Shown: in pieces, positions 1 to 6,499 of the stretch | Layout of the letters: every line of letters starts with the position of its first letter | How positions within the stretch are numbered: the first letter of the stretch is position 1 | DNA from: Candidatus Krumholzibacteriia bacterium | Lineage (GTDB): Bacteria > Krumholzibacteriota > Krumholzibacteriia > LZORAL124-64-63 | Assembly (NCBI GenBank): GCA_014859985.1 | Contig: JACZKN010000447.1 | Location: 1-7,261 of the forward strand | Direction: 5' to 3' | DNA: 7,261 nucleotides | Translations under genes and position numbers: made by a program | Notes under the pieces: generated by a model | Database searches by the model: none | What the model saw: the letters and a program-made list of their open reading frames with translations, nothing else | What the model was told of the DNA's origin: nothing

Positions 1-588
1 GCCCGCCAGGGCGGCTGCCAGCAGGCACGCCGTCTTGCGGGCGTGGATCCGCCGGACCAGCTTCCCGGTCACCGGCCCGCCCTCGGCCTCCAGGTCGTCC
101 TGCTGGCCGCCCACCATGCCCGCCGGACCCGCCGCATCGCCGACCAGGGCCACCAGGGGGCCCGCCAGGGCGCCGCCGGCCCGGGCCAGGAGGGTGAAGC
201 CCAGGGCCTGCAGGCCGTCGCCGGCGAGGATCGCCGTGGCCTGCCCGAAGACCACGTGGCAGGTGGGGCGGCCCCGCCGCAGCACGTCGTCGTCCATGGC
301 CGGCAGGTCGTCGTGGATCAGGGAGTAGGTGTGGATCATCTCCAGGCCGCAGGCGGCGGTCAGCACCTGGTCGCGGGGCACCGGCCCGCCGCCGTCCTTG
401 GTCCAGGCATCCCTGGCCCAGAGCATCAGCACGGGCCGCAGGCGCTTGCCGCCGCCGGTCAGGCTGTGGCGCATGGCCCGGCGCAGGTGCGGCGGCACGC
501 CCTTCTCGGCCGCCAGCAGGCGCCCGAGGGCGCGGTCGACCCCGCGCTGTTCGGCCTGCAGCGCCTGGCGGATCTCAGCCCCGTCCAT
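1..588 (-). CDS. ispA: Short-chain polyprenyl (farnesyl/geranylgeranyl) diphosphate synthase, 3' end missing
   Basis: Isoprenoid chain-elongating enzyme that condenses isopentenyl diphosphate with allylic diphosphates to make farnesyl (or geranylgeranyl) diphosphate for quinones, undecaprenyl carriers and other lipids. Only the first 196 residues are inside the window; the family is about 290-300 long. Visible motifs: GGGKRLRPVL (45-54), which binds isopentenyl diphosphate, and the first Asp-rich motif EMIHTYSLIHDDLPAMDDD (83-101), which has the DDxxxxD spacing of bacterial short-chain enzymes and is followed by LRRGRPTCH. Further on are AILAGDGLQALGF (about 119-131), GMVGGQ (157-162) and IHARKTA (181-187). 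The second Asp-rich motif lies outside. The ATG at 588 sits inside the end of folD with GGAGG just upstream. Product chain length cannot be settled from this part; Tyr at position -5 before the first Asp is as in E. coli IspA, so farnesyl diphosphate is the first guess. Confidence 0.93.
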   Translation of the reverse strand, partial: MDGAEIRQALQAEQRGVDRALGRLLAAEKGVPPHLRRAMRHSLTGGGKRLRPVLMLWARDAWTKDGGGPVPRDQVLTAACGLEMIHTYSLIHDDLPAMDDDVLRRGRPTCHVVFGQATAILAGDGLQALGFTLLARAGGALAGPLVALVGDAAGPAGMVGGQQDDLEAEGGPVTGKLVRRIHARKTACLLAAALAG

Positions 589-1474
589 GGACCCCCTCCA
601 CCCGGGACATGGCTTCCCAGGTGTTGCCCAGCAGCATGGCGATGGTCATGGGGCCGACGCCGCCGGGAACCGGCGTCAGGGCGCCCGCGTGCCCCAGCAG
701 GCCCTCGTAGTCCGCATCCCCCACCAGCCGCGTGCCCTTGGGGTGGCCCGGATCGTCGATGCGGTTGATGCCCACATCCACCACCACGGCCCCGGCCCGC
801 ACGAAGTCCCGGGTCACGAAGCGGGGCACGCCGATGGCCGCGACCACGATGTCCGCCGCGGCGCAGACCCGGGGCAGGTCGGGCGTGCGCGAGTGGCACA
901 TGGTGACCGTGGCGTCGCCCATGGCCCCCTTCAGCGACAGCAGCAGGCTCAGGGGCCGGCCCACGATCACGCTGCGGCCGATCACGGCCACGGTGCGGCC
1001 CCGCACCGGCACCTGGTAGTGCTCCAGCAGGCGCACGATCCCCTTGGGCGTGCAGGGCACGAAGCGCGGCGACCCCGCCACCAGCCGGCCCAGGTTCTCG
1101 GGGTGGAAGCCGTCCACGTCCTTGCGCGGATCCACCGCCAGCAGCACCGCGGCCTGGTCCAGATGCGCCGGCAGGGGCAGCTGCACCAGGATGCCGTCGA
1201 TGGCCGGGTCGGCGTTGAGCCCGCCGATCAGCGCCAGCAGCTCGGACTGGGCCGTGTCCGCCGGCAGCCGGTGGGTGACGTGGTGGAAGCCCACCTCGTC
1301 GCAGCCCTTCTCCTTGTGGCTGACGTACACGGCCGAGGCGGCGTCCTCCCCCACCAGCACCACCGCCAGGCCCGGCCGCCGCGGCGCGGCGGCGACCAGC
1401 CGTGACAGTTCGGCGAAGACGGCGTCGCGCACCGGCTTGCCCTTCAGCAGCAACGTCCCGTTGTCGCGGCCCAC
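575..1474 (-). CDS. folD: Bifunctional methylenetetrahydrofolate dehydrogenase/cyclohydrolase FolD
   Basis: Cytosolic enzyme that interconverts 5,10-methylene-, methenyl- and 10-formyl-tetrahydrofolate (NADP-dependent dehydrogenase plus cyclohydrolase), supplying one-carbon units for purines and formyl-Met. It has 299 residues; the family is usually 280-300. Catalytic-domain motifs: YVSHKEKGCDEVGF (50-63; Y50 and the catalytic K54), DGILVQLPLP (93-102), DPRKDVDGFHPENLGRL (115-131) and PCTPKGI (140-146). The nucleotide-binding Rossmann part has VIGRSVIVGRPL (164-175), ATVTMCHSRT (188-197), ADIVVAAIG (207-215) and VVDVGIN (231-237), then the signature TPVPGGVGPMT (267-277). The start is GTG at 1474, supported by AGGAGG four bases upstream and by alignment of the TLLLKGKPVRD opening with the family. 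It sits 24 bases after rny, and its 3' end overlaps the next gene by 14 bases, indicating co-translation. All key residues appear intact. Confidence 0.97.
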   Translation of the reverse strand: MGRDNGTLLLKGKPVRDAVFAELSRLVAAAPRRPGLAVVLVGEDAASAVYVSHKEKGCDEVGFHHVTHRLPADTAQSELLALIGGLNADPAIDGILVQLPLPAHLDQAAVLLAVDPRKDVDGFHPENLGRLVAGSPRFVPCTPKGIVRLLEHYQVPVRGRTVAVIGRSVIVGRPLSLLLSLKGAMGDATVTMCHSRTPDLPRVCAAADIVVAAIGVPRFVTRDFVRAGAVVVDVGINRIDDPGHPKGTRLVGDADYEGLLGHAGALTPVPGGVGPMTIAMLLGNTWEAMSRVEGVHGRG

Positions 1475-1498
1475 GCCGCCTCCTCCCTGCCGCCCCCC

Positions 1499-3061
1499 CT
1501 AGCGGGCGACCGCCGTGGCCCGCGTCTCCCGGATGACCATGACCTTGATCTGGCCGGGATACTCGAGTTCGTTCTCGATGCGCCGGCTGACCTCCTCGGC
1601 CAGCACGGCCGCGTCGGCGTCGGACACCAGCGAATGGTTCACCAGCACGCGGATCTCGCGGCCGGCCTGGATGGCGTAGGACTTCTCCACGCCGGCGAAG
1701 GCGTCGGCGATGGCCTCGAGGTTCTCCAGCCTCTGCACGTAGGTCTCCAGGCTCTCGCGCCGCGCCCCCGGCCGCGAGGCGCTGACCGCGTCGGCGGCCG
1801 CCGTCAGGAAGGTGTAGGGGCCGGTGGCTTCCACGTCCTGGTGATGGCCCCCCACCGCGTTGATCACCGTGTCGTTCTCCCCGAACTTGCGGCACATCTT
1901 CGCCCCGATCAGCGCGTGGGGGCCGTCCACCTCGTGGTCGGCCGCCTTGCCGATGTCGTGCAGGAAGCCGCAGCGCCGGGCCAGGCGCGGGTCCAGGCCC
2001 AGCTCGCTGGCCATCACCGCCGCCACCGCGGCCACCTCGAGGGAGTGCTTGAGCAGGTTCTGGCCGTAGCTGGTGCGGTAGTTCAGGCGGCCGATGTAGG
2101 GGTAGAGGTCCGGGTGCACCTGCTGCAGGCCCAGGTCCAGGCAGGCCTGCTCGCCGAACTCGCGGACCTTGTCCTGCATCTCCTGGGTGGTCTTCTTGAC
2201 CACCTCCTCGATGCGGCCCGGATGGATCCGGCCGTCGCGCACGAGGATCTCCAGGGACTGGCGGGCCACCTCGCGGCGCACGGGGTCGAAGCCGGAGACG
2301 ATCACCGCGCCCGGGGTGTCGTCGATGATCACGTCGATCCCCGTGGCCAGTTCGAAGGCGCGGATGTTGCGCCCCTCGCGGCCGATGATCCGGCCCTTCA
2401 TGTCGTCGTTGGGCAGATCGACCACCGAGACGGTGCTTTCGGCCACGTGCTCGGCGGCGTAGCGCTGGACCGCCAGGCTGATGATCTTCATGGACTCGCG
2501 CCGGACCTGGCGCTCGGTCTCCTCGCGCACCTGCTGCACGCTGCGGGCGGCGGCGTGCCGCGCGTCGGCGACCATCTGCTCCATGAGGACCTGCTTGGCC
2601 CGCTCGGCCGACAGGCCGGCGATGCGTTCGAGGGTCTCGGTGTGCTTCTGCAGGAGCCCGGCCGCCTCGTGCTCCCGCTGCTGCAGCTCCTCCTGGCGCT
2701 TGCGCAGGGCCGCGTCGGTATGCTCGAGGCGCACTTCCTTCTGGTCGATGAAAGCCACCTTCTTGTCCAGGTTCTCCTCGCGCTGGTCCAGGATCTCCAG
2801 GCGGCGGCGGCCCTCCGCGCGCACCTGCTGCGTCTCCTGCTCGAACCGCTGCCGCGCCTCGAAGTACTCCTCCTTGGCTTCCAGTTCGGCCGTCCTGACG
2901 GTCGACTCGGCCGCGTCGCGGGCCTCCTGGAGCAGGCGCTCCCTGACCAGGCGGGCCGCGCCGTGCAGCCGCTCGTGGCGCCAGCGGGCGGCCAGCCAGC
3001 CGCCGGCGAAACAGGCCAGCGCGGCCGCCGCCACGTAGGCGTACGCCGGGAACTGCGGCAT
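1499..3061 (-). CDS. rny: Ribonuclease Y
   Basis: Membrane-anchored endoribonuclease that starts decay and processing of many mRNAs; it cuts single-stranded RNA using a metal-dependent HD domain. The protein is 520 residues, the same as the well-studied Gram-positive enzymes. Order of parts: one N-terminal membrane helix (about 6-25, AYVAAAALACFAGGWLAA) followed by Arg residues; a long charged coiled coil (about 30-200); a KH RNA-binding domain with the GRIIGREGRNIRAFE loop (223-237); and an HD domain with FLHDIGKAADHEVDGPHA (367-384; H368-D369 metal ligands) and GGHHQDVEA (404-412). The C-terminal region (about 430-520) ends EYPGQIKVMVIRETRA, conserved in the family. The start is set by a strong ribosome-binding site. 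The gene lies 67 bases beyond the 6S RNA and 24 bases before folD, so it probably belongs to the same transcript. Presence of RNase Y instead of, or beside, RNase E argues against a typical gammaproteobacterium. Confidence 0.97.
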   Translation of the reverse strand: MPQFPAYAYVAAAALACFAGGWLAARWRHERLHGAARLVRERLLQEARDAAESTVRTAELEAKEEYFEARQRFEQETQQVRAEGRRRLEILDQREENLDKKVAFIDQKEVRLEHTDAALRKRQEELQQREHEAAGLLQKHTETLERIAGLSAERAKQVLMEQMVADARHAAARSVQQVREETERQVRRESMKIISLAVQRYAAEHVAESTVSVVDLPNDDMKGRIIGREGRNIRAFELATGIDVIIDDTPGAVIVSGFDPVRREVARQSLEILVRDGRIHPGRIEEVVKKTTQEMQDKVREFGEQACLDLGLQQVHPDLYPYIGRLNYRTSYGQNLLKHSLEVAAVAAVMASELGLDPRLARRCGFLHDIGKAADHEVDGPHALIGAKMCRKFGENDTVINAVGGHHQDVEATGPYTFLTAAADAVSASRPGARRESLETYVQRLENLEAIADAFAGVEKSYAIQAGREIRVLVNHSLVSDADAAVLAEEVSRRIENELEYPGQIKVMVIRETRATAVAR

Positions 3062-3066
3062 GAGAG

Positions 3067-3074
3067 CTCCTTCC
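3067..3074 (-). promoter_or_regulatory. Ribosome-binding site deciding the rny start
   Basis: GGAAGGAG lies five bases before the ATG at 3061, a near-ideal Shine-Dalgarno site. It selects this ATG over the in-frame ATG at 3082 and over longer in-frame extensions, which would run back into the 6S RNA. The resulting protein starts directly at the membrane anchor typical of RNase Y and has the family length. Confidence 0.85.
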
Positions 3075-3128
3075 GTGGTCATCCCAGGGGAGACGCCGAG
3101 GCAGGCGGGAACGCCGGCGGGATGGACA

Positions 3129-3296
3129 CCCCGCCCGGCCGTGTGAGTCGGAAGCAACTGAACCGAGTTGCTTCAGGTGGGACTCCTGCCGCTTCCTTCG
3201 GCCTTCCCCGGAGGGCGTGGCTTCCGGGAGCGGACGTCGGGGTCCCCATGTTGAAGTGTTGGCTCACTTGTACGACACATCACGTGCCGGGCAGGG
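3129..3296 (-). ncRNA. ssrS: 6S RNA, regulator of sigma-70 RNA polymerase
   Basis: 6S RNA mimics an open promoter and sequesters housekeeping RNA polymerase, mainly when growth slows. The call rests on fold and position. The closing stem is 11 contiguous pairs (3296-3286 with 3139-3129, one G-U), then a bulged A and four more pairs (3284-3281 with 3143-3140). The bubble's 5' strand carries GUGAGCCAACACUUCAAC, similar to the GAGCC..A.UUUC segment of E. coli 6S. Its 3' strand holds a perfect 9-bp hairpin (3174-3166 with 3159-3151, loop CGGUUC) where E. coli 6S also has a hairpin. The apical arm stacks 3246-3242/3183-3179, 3233-3229/3193-3189 and 3228-3223/3212-3207 with a 10-base loop. The visible span is 168 nt, close to the usual 180. 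The gene lies just after zapA, the classical location. Exact ends are uncertain; weaker pairing could extend them to about 3300 and 3125. No promoter or terminator of its own is evident. Confidence 0.88.
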
Positions 3297-3612
3297 AATC
3301 ACCACCGTTGCCACGGGCCGGTCCGCCGCCGACTTCCTTGGCCAACAGACGCGTGATCTGGACCGAACGGTCCTCGACCGACGCCTCCGTCTCGAGCCTG
3401 CGGCGCTGCTCCCGGAACAGTTCGTCGGCGATGTTCACCGCGGCCAGGATCGCGACCTTGGCCGTCGATGCCACCGAGGAGTTCCGGGCCACCTCGCCCA
3501 TGCGTTCATCCACGAAGGAGGCGATCCGCTGCACGTACTCCGGGTCGGCATCGCCCCGCAGGGTGTACTCCCGCCCGAAGATGGTGACCGTCACGCTCTC
3601 CGCTTGTTCCAT
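3280..3612 (-). CDS. zapA: Cell division protein ZapA
   Basis: A 110-residue cytoplasmic ZapA, the FtsZ-ring-associated protein that cross-links FtsZ protofilaments and recruits ZapB. The N-terminal half shows the family pattern: a beta strand VTVTIFGREYTLRGD (about 7-21), then DPEYVQRIASFVDERMGEVARNS, the ZapA globular head. The second half is a long helix, STAKVAILAAVNIADELFREQRRRLE (about 49-74), followed by a variable Gly-rich tail ending GDSLPGT. Length matches the family (about 90-110). The start is ATG at 3612, with only a poor Shine-Dalgarno match upstream. The ZapB-like gene is directly upstream, and the 6S RNA gene is directly downstream, a pairing seen in many bacteria. The last five codons and the stop codon also form the 5' arm of the closing stem of the 6S RNA, an unusual overlap of coding and structural RNA sequence. 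Confidence 0.93.
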   Translation of the reverse strand: MEQAESVTVTIFGREYTLRGDADPEYVQRIASFVDERMGEVARNSSVASTAKVAILAAVNIADELFREQRRRLETEASVEDRSVQITRLLAKEVGGGPARGNGGDSLPGT

Positions 3613-3645
3613 GGACCGTATCCCGTTTCAAGCCGGTGTCCCCGT

Positions 3646-3680
3646 ACCGGACCGCCGGCTGCCCGGCGTCCGGCTCCGGT
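3646..3680 (-). other. Bulged hairpin between zapB and zapA
   Basis: Just after the zapB-like stop the transcript can fold into an 11-bp stem. ACCGGA (3680-3675) pairs with UCCGGU (3651-3646), then GCCGG (3674-3670) pairs with CCGGC (3658-3654). A two-base GG bulge lies on the 3' side and an 11-base loop closes the stem. No U run follows, so it is unlikely to be a Rho-independent terminator. It could stabilise or separate mRNA segments, or modulate zapA translation, since the zapA start lies 33 bases beyond. The pairing is seen in the sequence; any role is conjecture. Confidence 0.4.
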
Positions 3681-3683
3681 CCG

Positions 3684-3953
3684 TCAGCCGAGGGCCTCGA
3701 GCTGCTGCAGGAGCCCCCCGACCTTGTCCTCGATTTCCTTCCTCTTGGTCTCGTAAACCTCGACGTCGGCGGCCTGTCGGCCCGCCTCCGCGAGTTCGTG
3801 CTGCATCCGGGCGTTCGCCTGCTCCAGCTCCGCGGCACGGGCTTCCAGCTCGCCACTGCGGTCGGACAGGCGGGTGTTCTCCCGGCGGAGCTCCTTGATC
3901 AGGCCGATGGCCTCGAGCACCTTGGCTTCCAAGACGTTGAGATTGCTTTCCAT
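3684..3953 (-). CDS. zapB: ZapB-like cell-division coiled-coil protein
   Basis: An 89-residue protein that is almost entirely heptad-like coiled coil, rich in Glu, Leu, Arg, Gln and Ala, with no signal peptide or membrane segment. It starts MESNLNVLEAKVLEAIGLIKEL and continues as a charged helix to the end (EDKVGGLLQQLEALG). In size, composition and N-terminal pattern (short lead, then LExKV..AI..I..L..EN) it matches the ZapB family, small dimeric coiled coils that bind ZapA and help bundle FtsZ at the division site. Position supports this: zapA follows 71 bases downstream on the same strand. Coiled coils resemble one another by composition, so the symbol is an inference from size, pattern and neighbour; the cautious name is 'small coiled-coil protein'. 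The ATG at 3953 has only a weak GGGA ribosome-binding signal. The gene probably continues the pheST transcript. Confidence 0.75.
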   Translation of the reverse strand: MESNLNVLEAKVLEAIGLIKELRRENTRLSDRSGELEARAAELEQANARMQHELAEAGRQAADVEVYETKRKEIEDKVGGLLQQLEALG

Positions 3954-3984
3954 TGCGTCCCGCTTGCTTCCCTGTTTCGGTGTG

Positions 3985-3998
3985 CCCGGTTGCCCGGG
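3985..3998 (-). other. Small GCAA-loop hairpin in the pheT-zapB gap
   Basis: The 83-base gap after the pheT stop can form a 5-bp all-GC stem (CCGGG facing CCCGG) closed by a GCAA tetraloop of the stable GNRA class. There is no U tract after it, so it does not look like an intrinsic terminator; read-through from pheT into the cell-division genes is expected. Nothing else is recognisable in this gap, and the ribosome-binding site for the next gene is weak. The fold is short enough to be chance in DNA this rich in G and C. Confidence 0.3.
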
Positions 3999-4036
3999 TC
4001 GCCGAGGCGGCCCGCAGCCGGTGCCTGGCCGGACCG

Positions 4037-6499
4037 TCAGTCCTGGGTGCGCTGCTCGATGCCGAGCTCCCCGGACAGCGCCGCCTGCACCGCCGCGAGG
4101 GCCACATCGACCGTCTTACCTTTCAAGTTACCTTTGGTCGAACGGAACTTCAAGCGAATTCCATAGGCCGCGCGGCCGGTGGGAAGCCCCTTGCCGCGAT
4201 AGATATCAAAGAGTTCCACGTCCGCCAGCAGGGGACCGCCGGCCCGCGCGACCACCGCCGCGATGGCGCCGTAGGTGACCCCGTCGGGCACCAGCAGGGA
4301 CAGGTCCCGCCGGACCGCCGGGAAGCGCGCGAAGGGCTCGAAACGGACCGGTGCCGGCGTCAGGTCCAGCAGATCCAGGTTGATCTCCGCCGCCGCCAGG
4401 GGTTGGTCCAGGTCGTGGCCCGCGCGCACCGCGGCGCTGACCCGGCCGGCACTGCCGATCCTCCGGCCCGCGCCGTCCAGGATCGCCCACTGGCTCCCCG
4501 CATCGTACCAGGACTCAACATCCTGCGGCTCCAGCTTCAGGTCGATTCTCAGATGCCCGGCCAGGGCCTCGAGGCTGCCCCGCAGCTCCAGCAGGTCGGC
4601 CGGCACGCCCCCGAGGCCCGTGTCGCGCCAGCCGGCGATGCCCAGCTGCAGGAACAGGGGCTCCTGCGGCAGGCGCGCCTCGTCGGCGTGGCGCGGGAGG
4701 GCGGGCTTCAGGCCGTAGGGCCAGTAGACGCGGTTGACCTGGAACAGGCGCAAGGGCGGCGTGGCCCCGGCGTTGAGGTTGTGGCGGGCCACCGCCAGCA
4801 GCGAGGGCAGCAGGCAGGTGCGCAGCCCGGTGTCCCCCCCGTGGCGGGGGTTGATCACCGCCAGGTGGTGGCGGCGCGGGTCGTCCGCCGGCAGTCCCAG
4901 GCGGTCGGCCTCGTCGGGGCCTCCGAAGCTGGAGGTGACCAGCTCGTGGAACCCGCAGGCGGCCAGCCAGTCCCGGGCGCGGGCCAGGGCCGTGTCCCGG
5001 GGCCGCCGCACGGCGCCCCCGGCCACCCGGTATCGTCCCCCGCCGGCGAGGTTGTCGTAGCCGTGGCGGCGGGCGATCTCCTCGATCAGGTCGATCTCCC
5101 CCTTGAGATCGCGCCGGAAGCCGGGCGGCTCGACCATGATGTTCACGGCGTTGGCGCTGCTCGCCTCCGGGTTGCCCATCGGCTGCACCTTCAGGCCCAG
5201 GGACTGGAGCATCTGGGCGGCCTGGTCGGTCCCGATGCCGATCCCCAGCACGCGGTTGACCTGCCACAGGCGCAAGGGAATGGCCGCCGGCGGCCGGCGG
5301 TCCGGGTCGTGGCGGTCGGCCCAGTCGGGGGTGATGCGCGCGCCGGCCAGCTCCTGGAACAGGTACATGGCGCGGCAGGCGGCCTTCTCCACCATCTCCC
5401 AGTCGGCGCCCCGTTCGAAGCGGTAGCTGCTCTCGCTGACCAGGCCCATGCCGCGGCTGGCGCGCCGCACCAGTCCGGGGTCGAAGAAGGCGCTCTCCAG
5501 CAGGATGTCCGTGGTCCCGGCGCCGACCTCGCTGTTGGCCAGCCCCATCACGCCGGCCAGGGCCACCGGCCCGGCCTCGTCGCTGACCAGCAGCGTGCCC
5601 GGCTCGACCGCCCGCCCGACGCCGTCGAGGGTCGTGACCTCCAGGCCGGCCCCGGCGCGCCCGATGGTGATGGTGCCGCCGGTCAGCCTCGCCCGGTCGA
5701 AGGCGTGCATGGGCTGGCCCAGCTCCAGCATCACGTAGTTGGTGATGTCCACGGCGTTGCTGATGGGGCGGCTGCCCACGGCGCGCAGCCGGTTCTGCAG
5801 CCAGCGCGGCGACGGTCCCACCTTGACCCGCGAGGCCCCGAAGGCCATGTAGCGCGGGCAGTCGGCCCACTCCTCCACCTTGACCTTCACGCCCAGGTTC
5901 TCGGCGGTCTGCTGGCTGTTCCAGACCGGCGGCATCGCCACCTTGGTGCCGTAGAGGGCGGCCACCTCCCGCGCCACGCCGATATGGCTCAGCCAGTCGG
6001 GGCGATTGGGCGTGACCTCGATGTCCAGCACCGTGTCCCGGAACCCGTAGAGCTCGTCCGCGGGGGTGCCCGGCGGCAGGTCCGTCTCCAGTTCCATGAT
6101 GCCCGAGGCGTCGCTGCCGAGGCCCAGTTCGGTGGCCGAACAGATCATGCCCTGGCTCTCGATGCCGCGGATCTTCGACTTCTTCAGCTTCAGGCCGCCG
6201 GGCAGCTCGGACCCCACCCGCGCGAAGAGCACGGTCAGGCCCGCGCGCACGTTGGGCGCCCCGCACACCACCTGGACGGGGACGCCCGTGCCGTCGTCGA
6301 CCCGGCAGAGGCTCAGGCGGTCGGCGTCCGGGTGCTGCTCCCGGTCCACGACCTTCGCCACCACGACCCCGGGGAAGCCGACCTCGATCCGCTCGATGTT
6401 CTCCACGTTCAGGCCGGCGGAGGTCAGCCTGGCCGCCAGGGCCTCGGGTGCGTCGTCCCAGGCGACGTACTCGCCGAGCCAGTCCAGGCTGATCTTCAC
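4037..6499 (-). CDS. pheT: Phenylalanine--tRNA ligase beta subunit
   Basis: Beta subunit of phenylalanyl-tRNA synthetase; it binds tRNA-Phe, hosts the editing site for mischarged tyrosine and stabilises the heterotetramer. It has 820 residues, the usual length (about 800). Domains in order: N-terminal MKISLDWLGEYV; EMAP-II-like tRNA-binding domain (about 40-150, with CGAPNVRAG and the GIESQGMICSATELGL stretch); EVTPNRPDWLSHIGVAREVAA (161-181); B3/B4 editing domain (about 212-385, PISNAVDITNYVMLELGQPMHAFD at 245-268); B5 domain (about 405-480, ending FRRDLKGEIDLIEEIARRHGYD); catalytic-like core (about 495-700, with INPRHGGDTGLRTCLLPSLL); and a C-terminal FDX-ACB anticodon-binding domain (about 722-815). 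The start is GTG at 6499, chosen because the family N-terminus begins there, GAGGTG sits five bases upstream, and it overlaps the pheS stop. An oddity is the KGNL-KGKT sequence (789-796) where the ACB domain normally carries an RTL-like motif; its DNA is AT-richer than the surroundings. Confidence 0.97.
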   Translation of the reverse strand: MKISLDWLGEYVAWDDAPEALAARLTSAGLNVENIERIEVGFPGVVVAKVVDREQHPDADRLSLCRVDDGTGVPVQVVCGAPNVRAGLTVLFARVGSELPGGLKLKKSKIRGIESQGMICSATELGLGSDASGIMELETDLPPGTPADELYGFRDTVLDIEVTPNRPDWLSHIGVAREVAALYGTKVAMPPVWNSQQTAENLGVKVKVEEWADCPRYMAFGASRVKVGPSPRWLQNRLRAVGSRPISNAVDITNYVMLELGQPMHAFDRARLTGGTITIGRAGAGLEVTTLDGVGRAVEPGTLLVSDEAGPVALAGVMGLANSEVGAGTTDILLESAFFDPGLVRRASRGMGLVSESSYRFERGADWEMVEKAACRAMYLFQELAGARITPDWADRHDPDRRPPAAIPLRLWQVNRVLGIGIGTDQAAQMLQSLGLKVQPMGNPEASSANAVNIMVEPPGFRRDLKGEIDLIEEIARRHGYDNLAGGGRYRVAGGAVRRPRDTALARARDWLAACGFHELVTSSFGGPDEADRLGLPADDPRRHHLAVINPRHGGDTGLRTCLLPSLLAVARHNLNAGATPPLRLFQVNRVYWPYGLKPALPRHADEARLPQEPLFLQLGIAGWRDTGLGGVPADLLELRGSLEALAGHLRIDLKLEPQDVESWYDAGSQWAILDGAGRRIGSAGRVSAAVRAGHDLDQPLAAAEINLDLLDLTPAPVRFEPFARFPAVRRDLSLLVPDGVTYGAIAAVVARAGGPLLADVELFDIYRGKGLPTGRAAYGIRLKFRSTKGNLKGKTVDVALAAVQAALSGELGIEQRTQD

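Noticed and set aside
459..1895. 478-codon minus-strand frame overlapping folD and the 3' part of rny
   Set aside because: It is an out-of-frame shadow, Gly/Arg/Pro-rich without domains, while folD and rny in the other frames carry complete family signatures.
3062..3157. N-terminal extension of RNase Y by 32 residues
   Set aside because: It would read back into the 6S RNA 3' part. The strong ribosome-binding site and the family's 520-residue length favour the ATG at 3061.
3079..3267. 62-codon minus-strand frame between zapA and rny
   Set aside because: It lies inside the 6S RNA and the rny leader. Its sequence has no recognisable motif and the RNA fold explains the region better.
1634..3898. 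754-codon plus-strand open frame antisense to rny, the 6S RNA and zapA
   Set aside because: It runs through three unrelated genes including a structural RNA, and its Leu/His/Ala/Val/Gln-rich sequence looks like a reverse-frame shadow of RNase Y coiled-coil codons.
3985..3998. Intrinsic terminator after pheT
   Set aside because: The hairpin is only 5 bp and is not followed by a U run, so termination is not supported.
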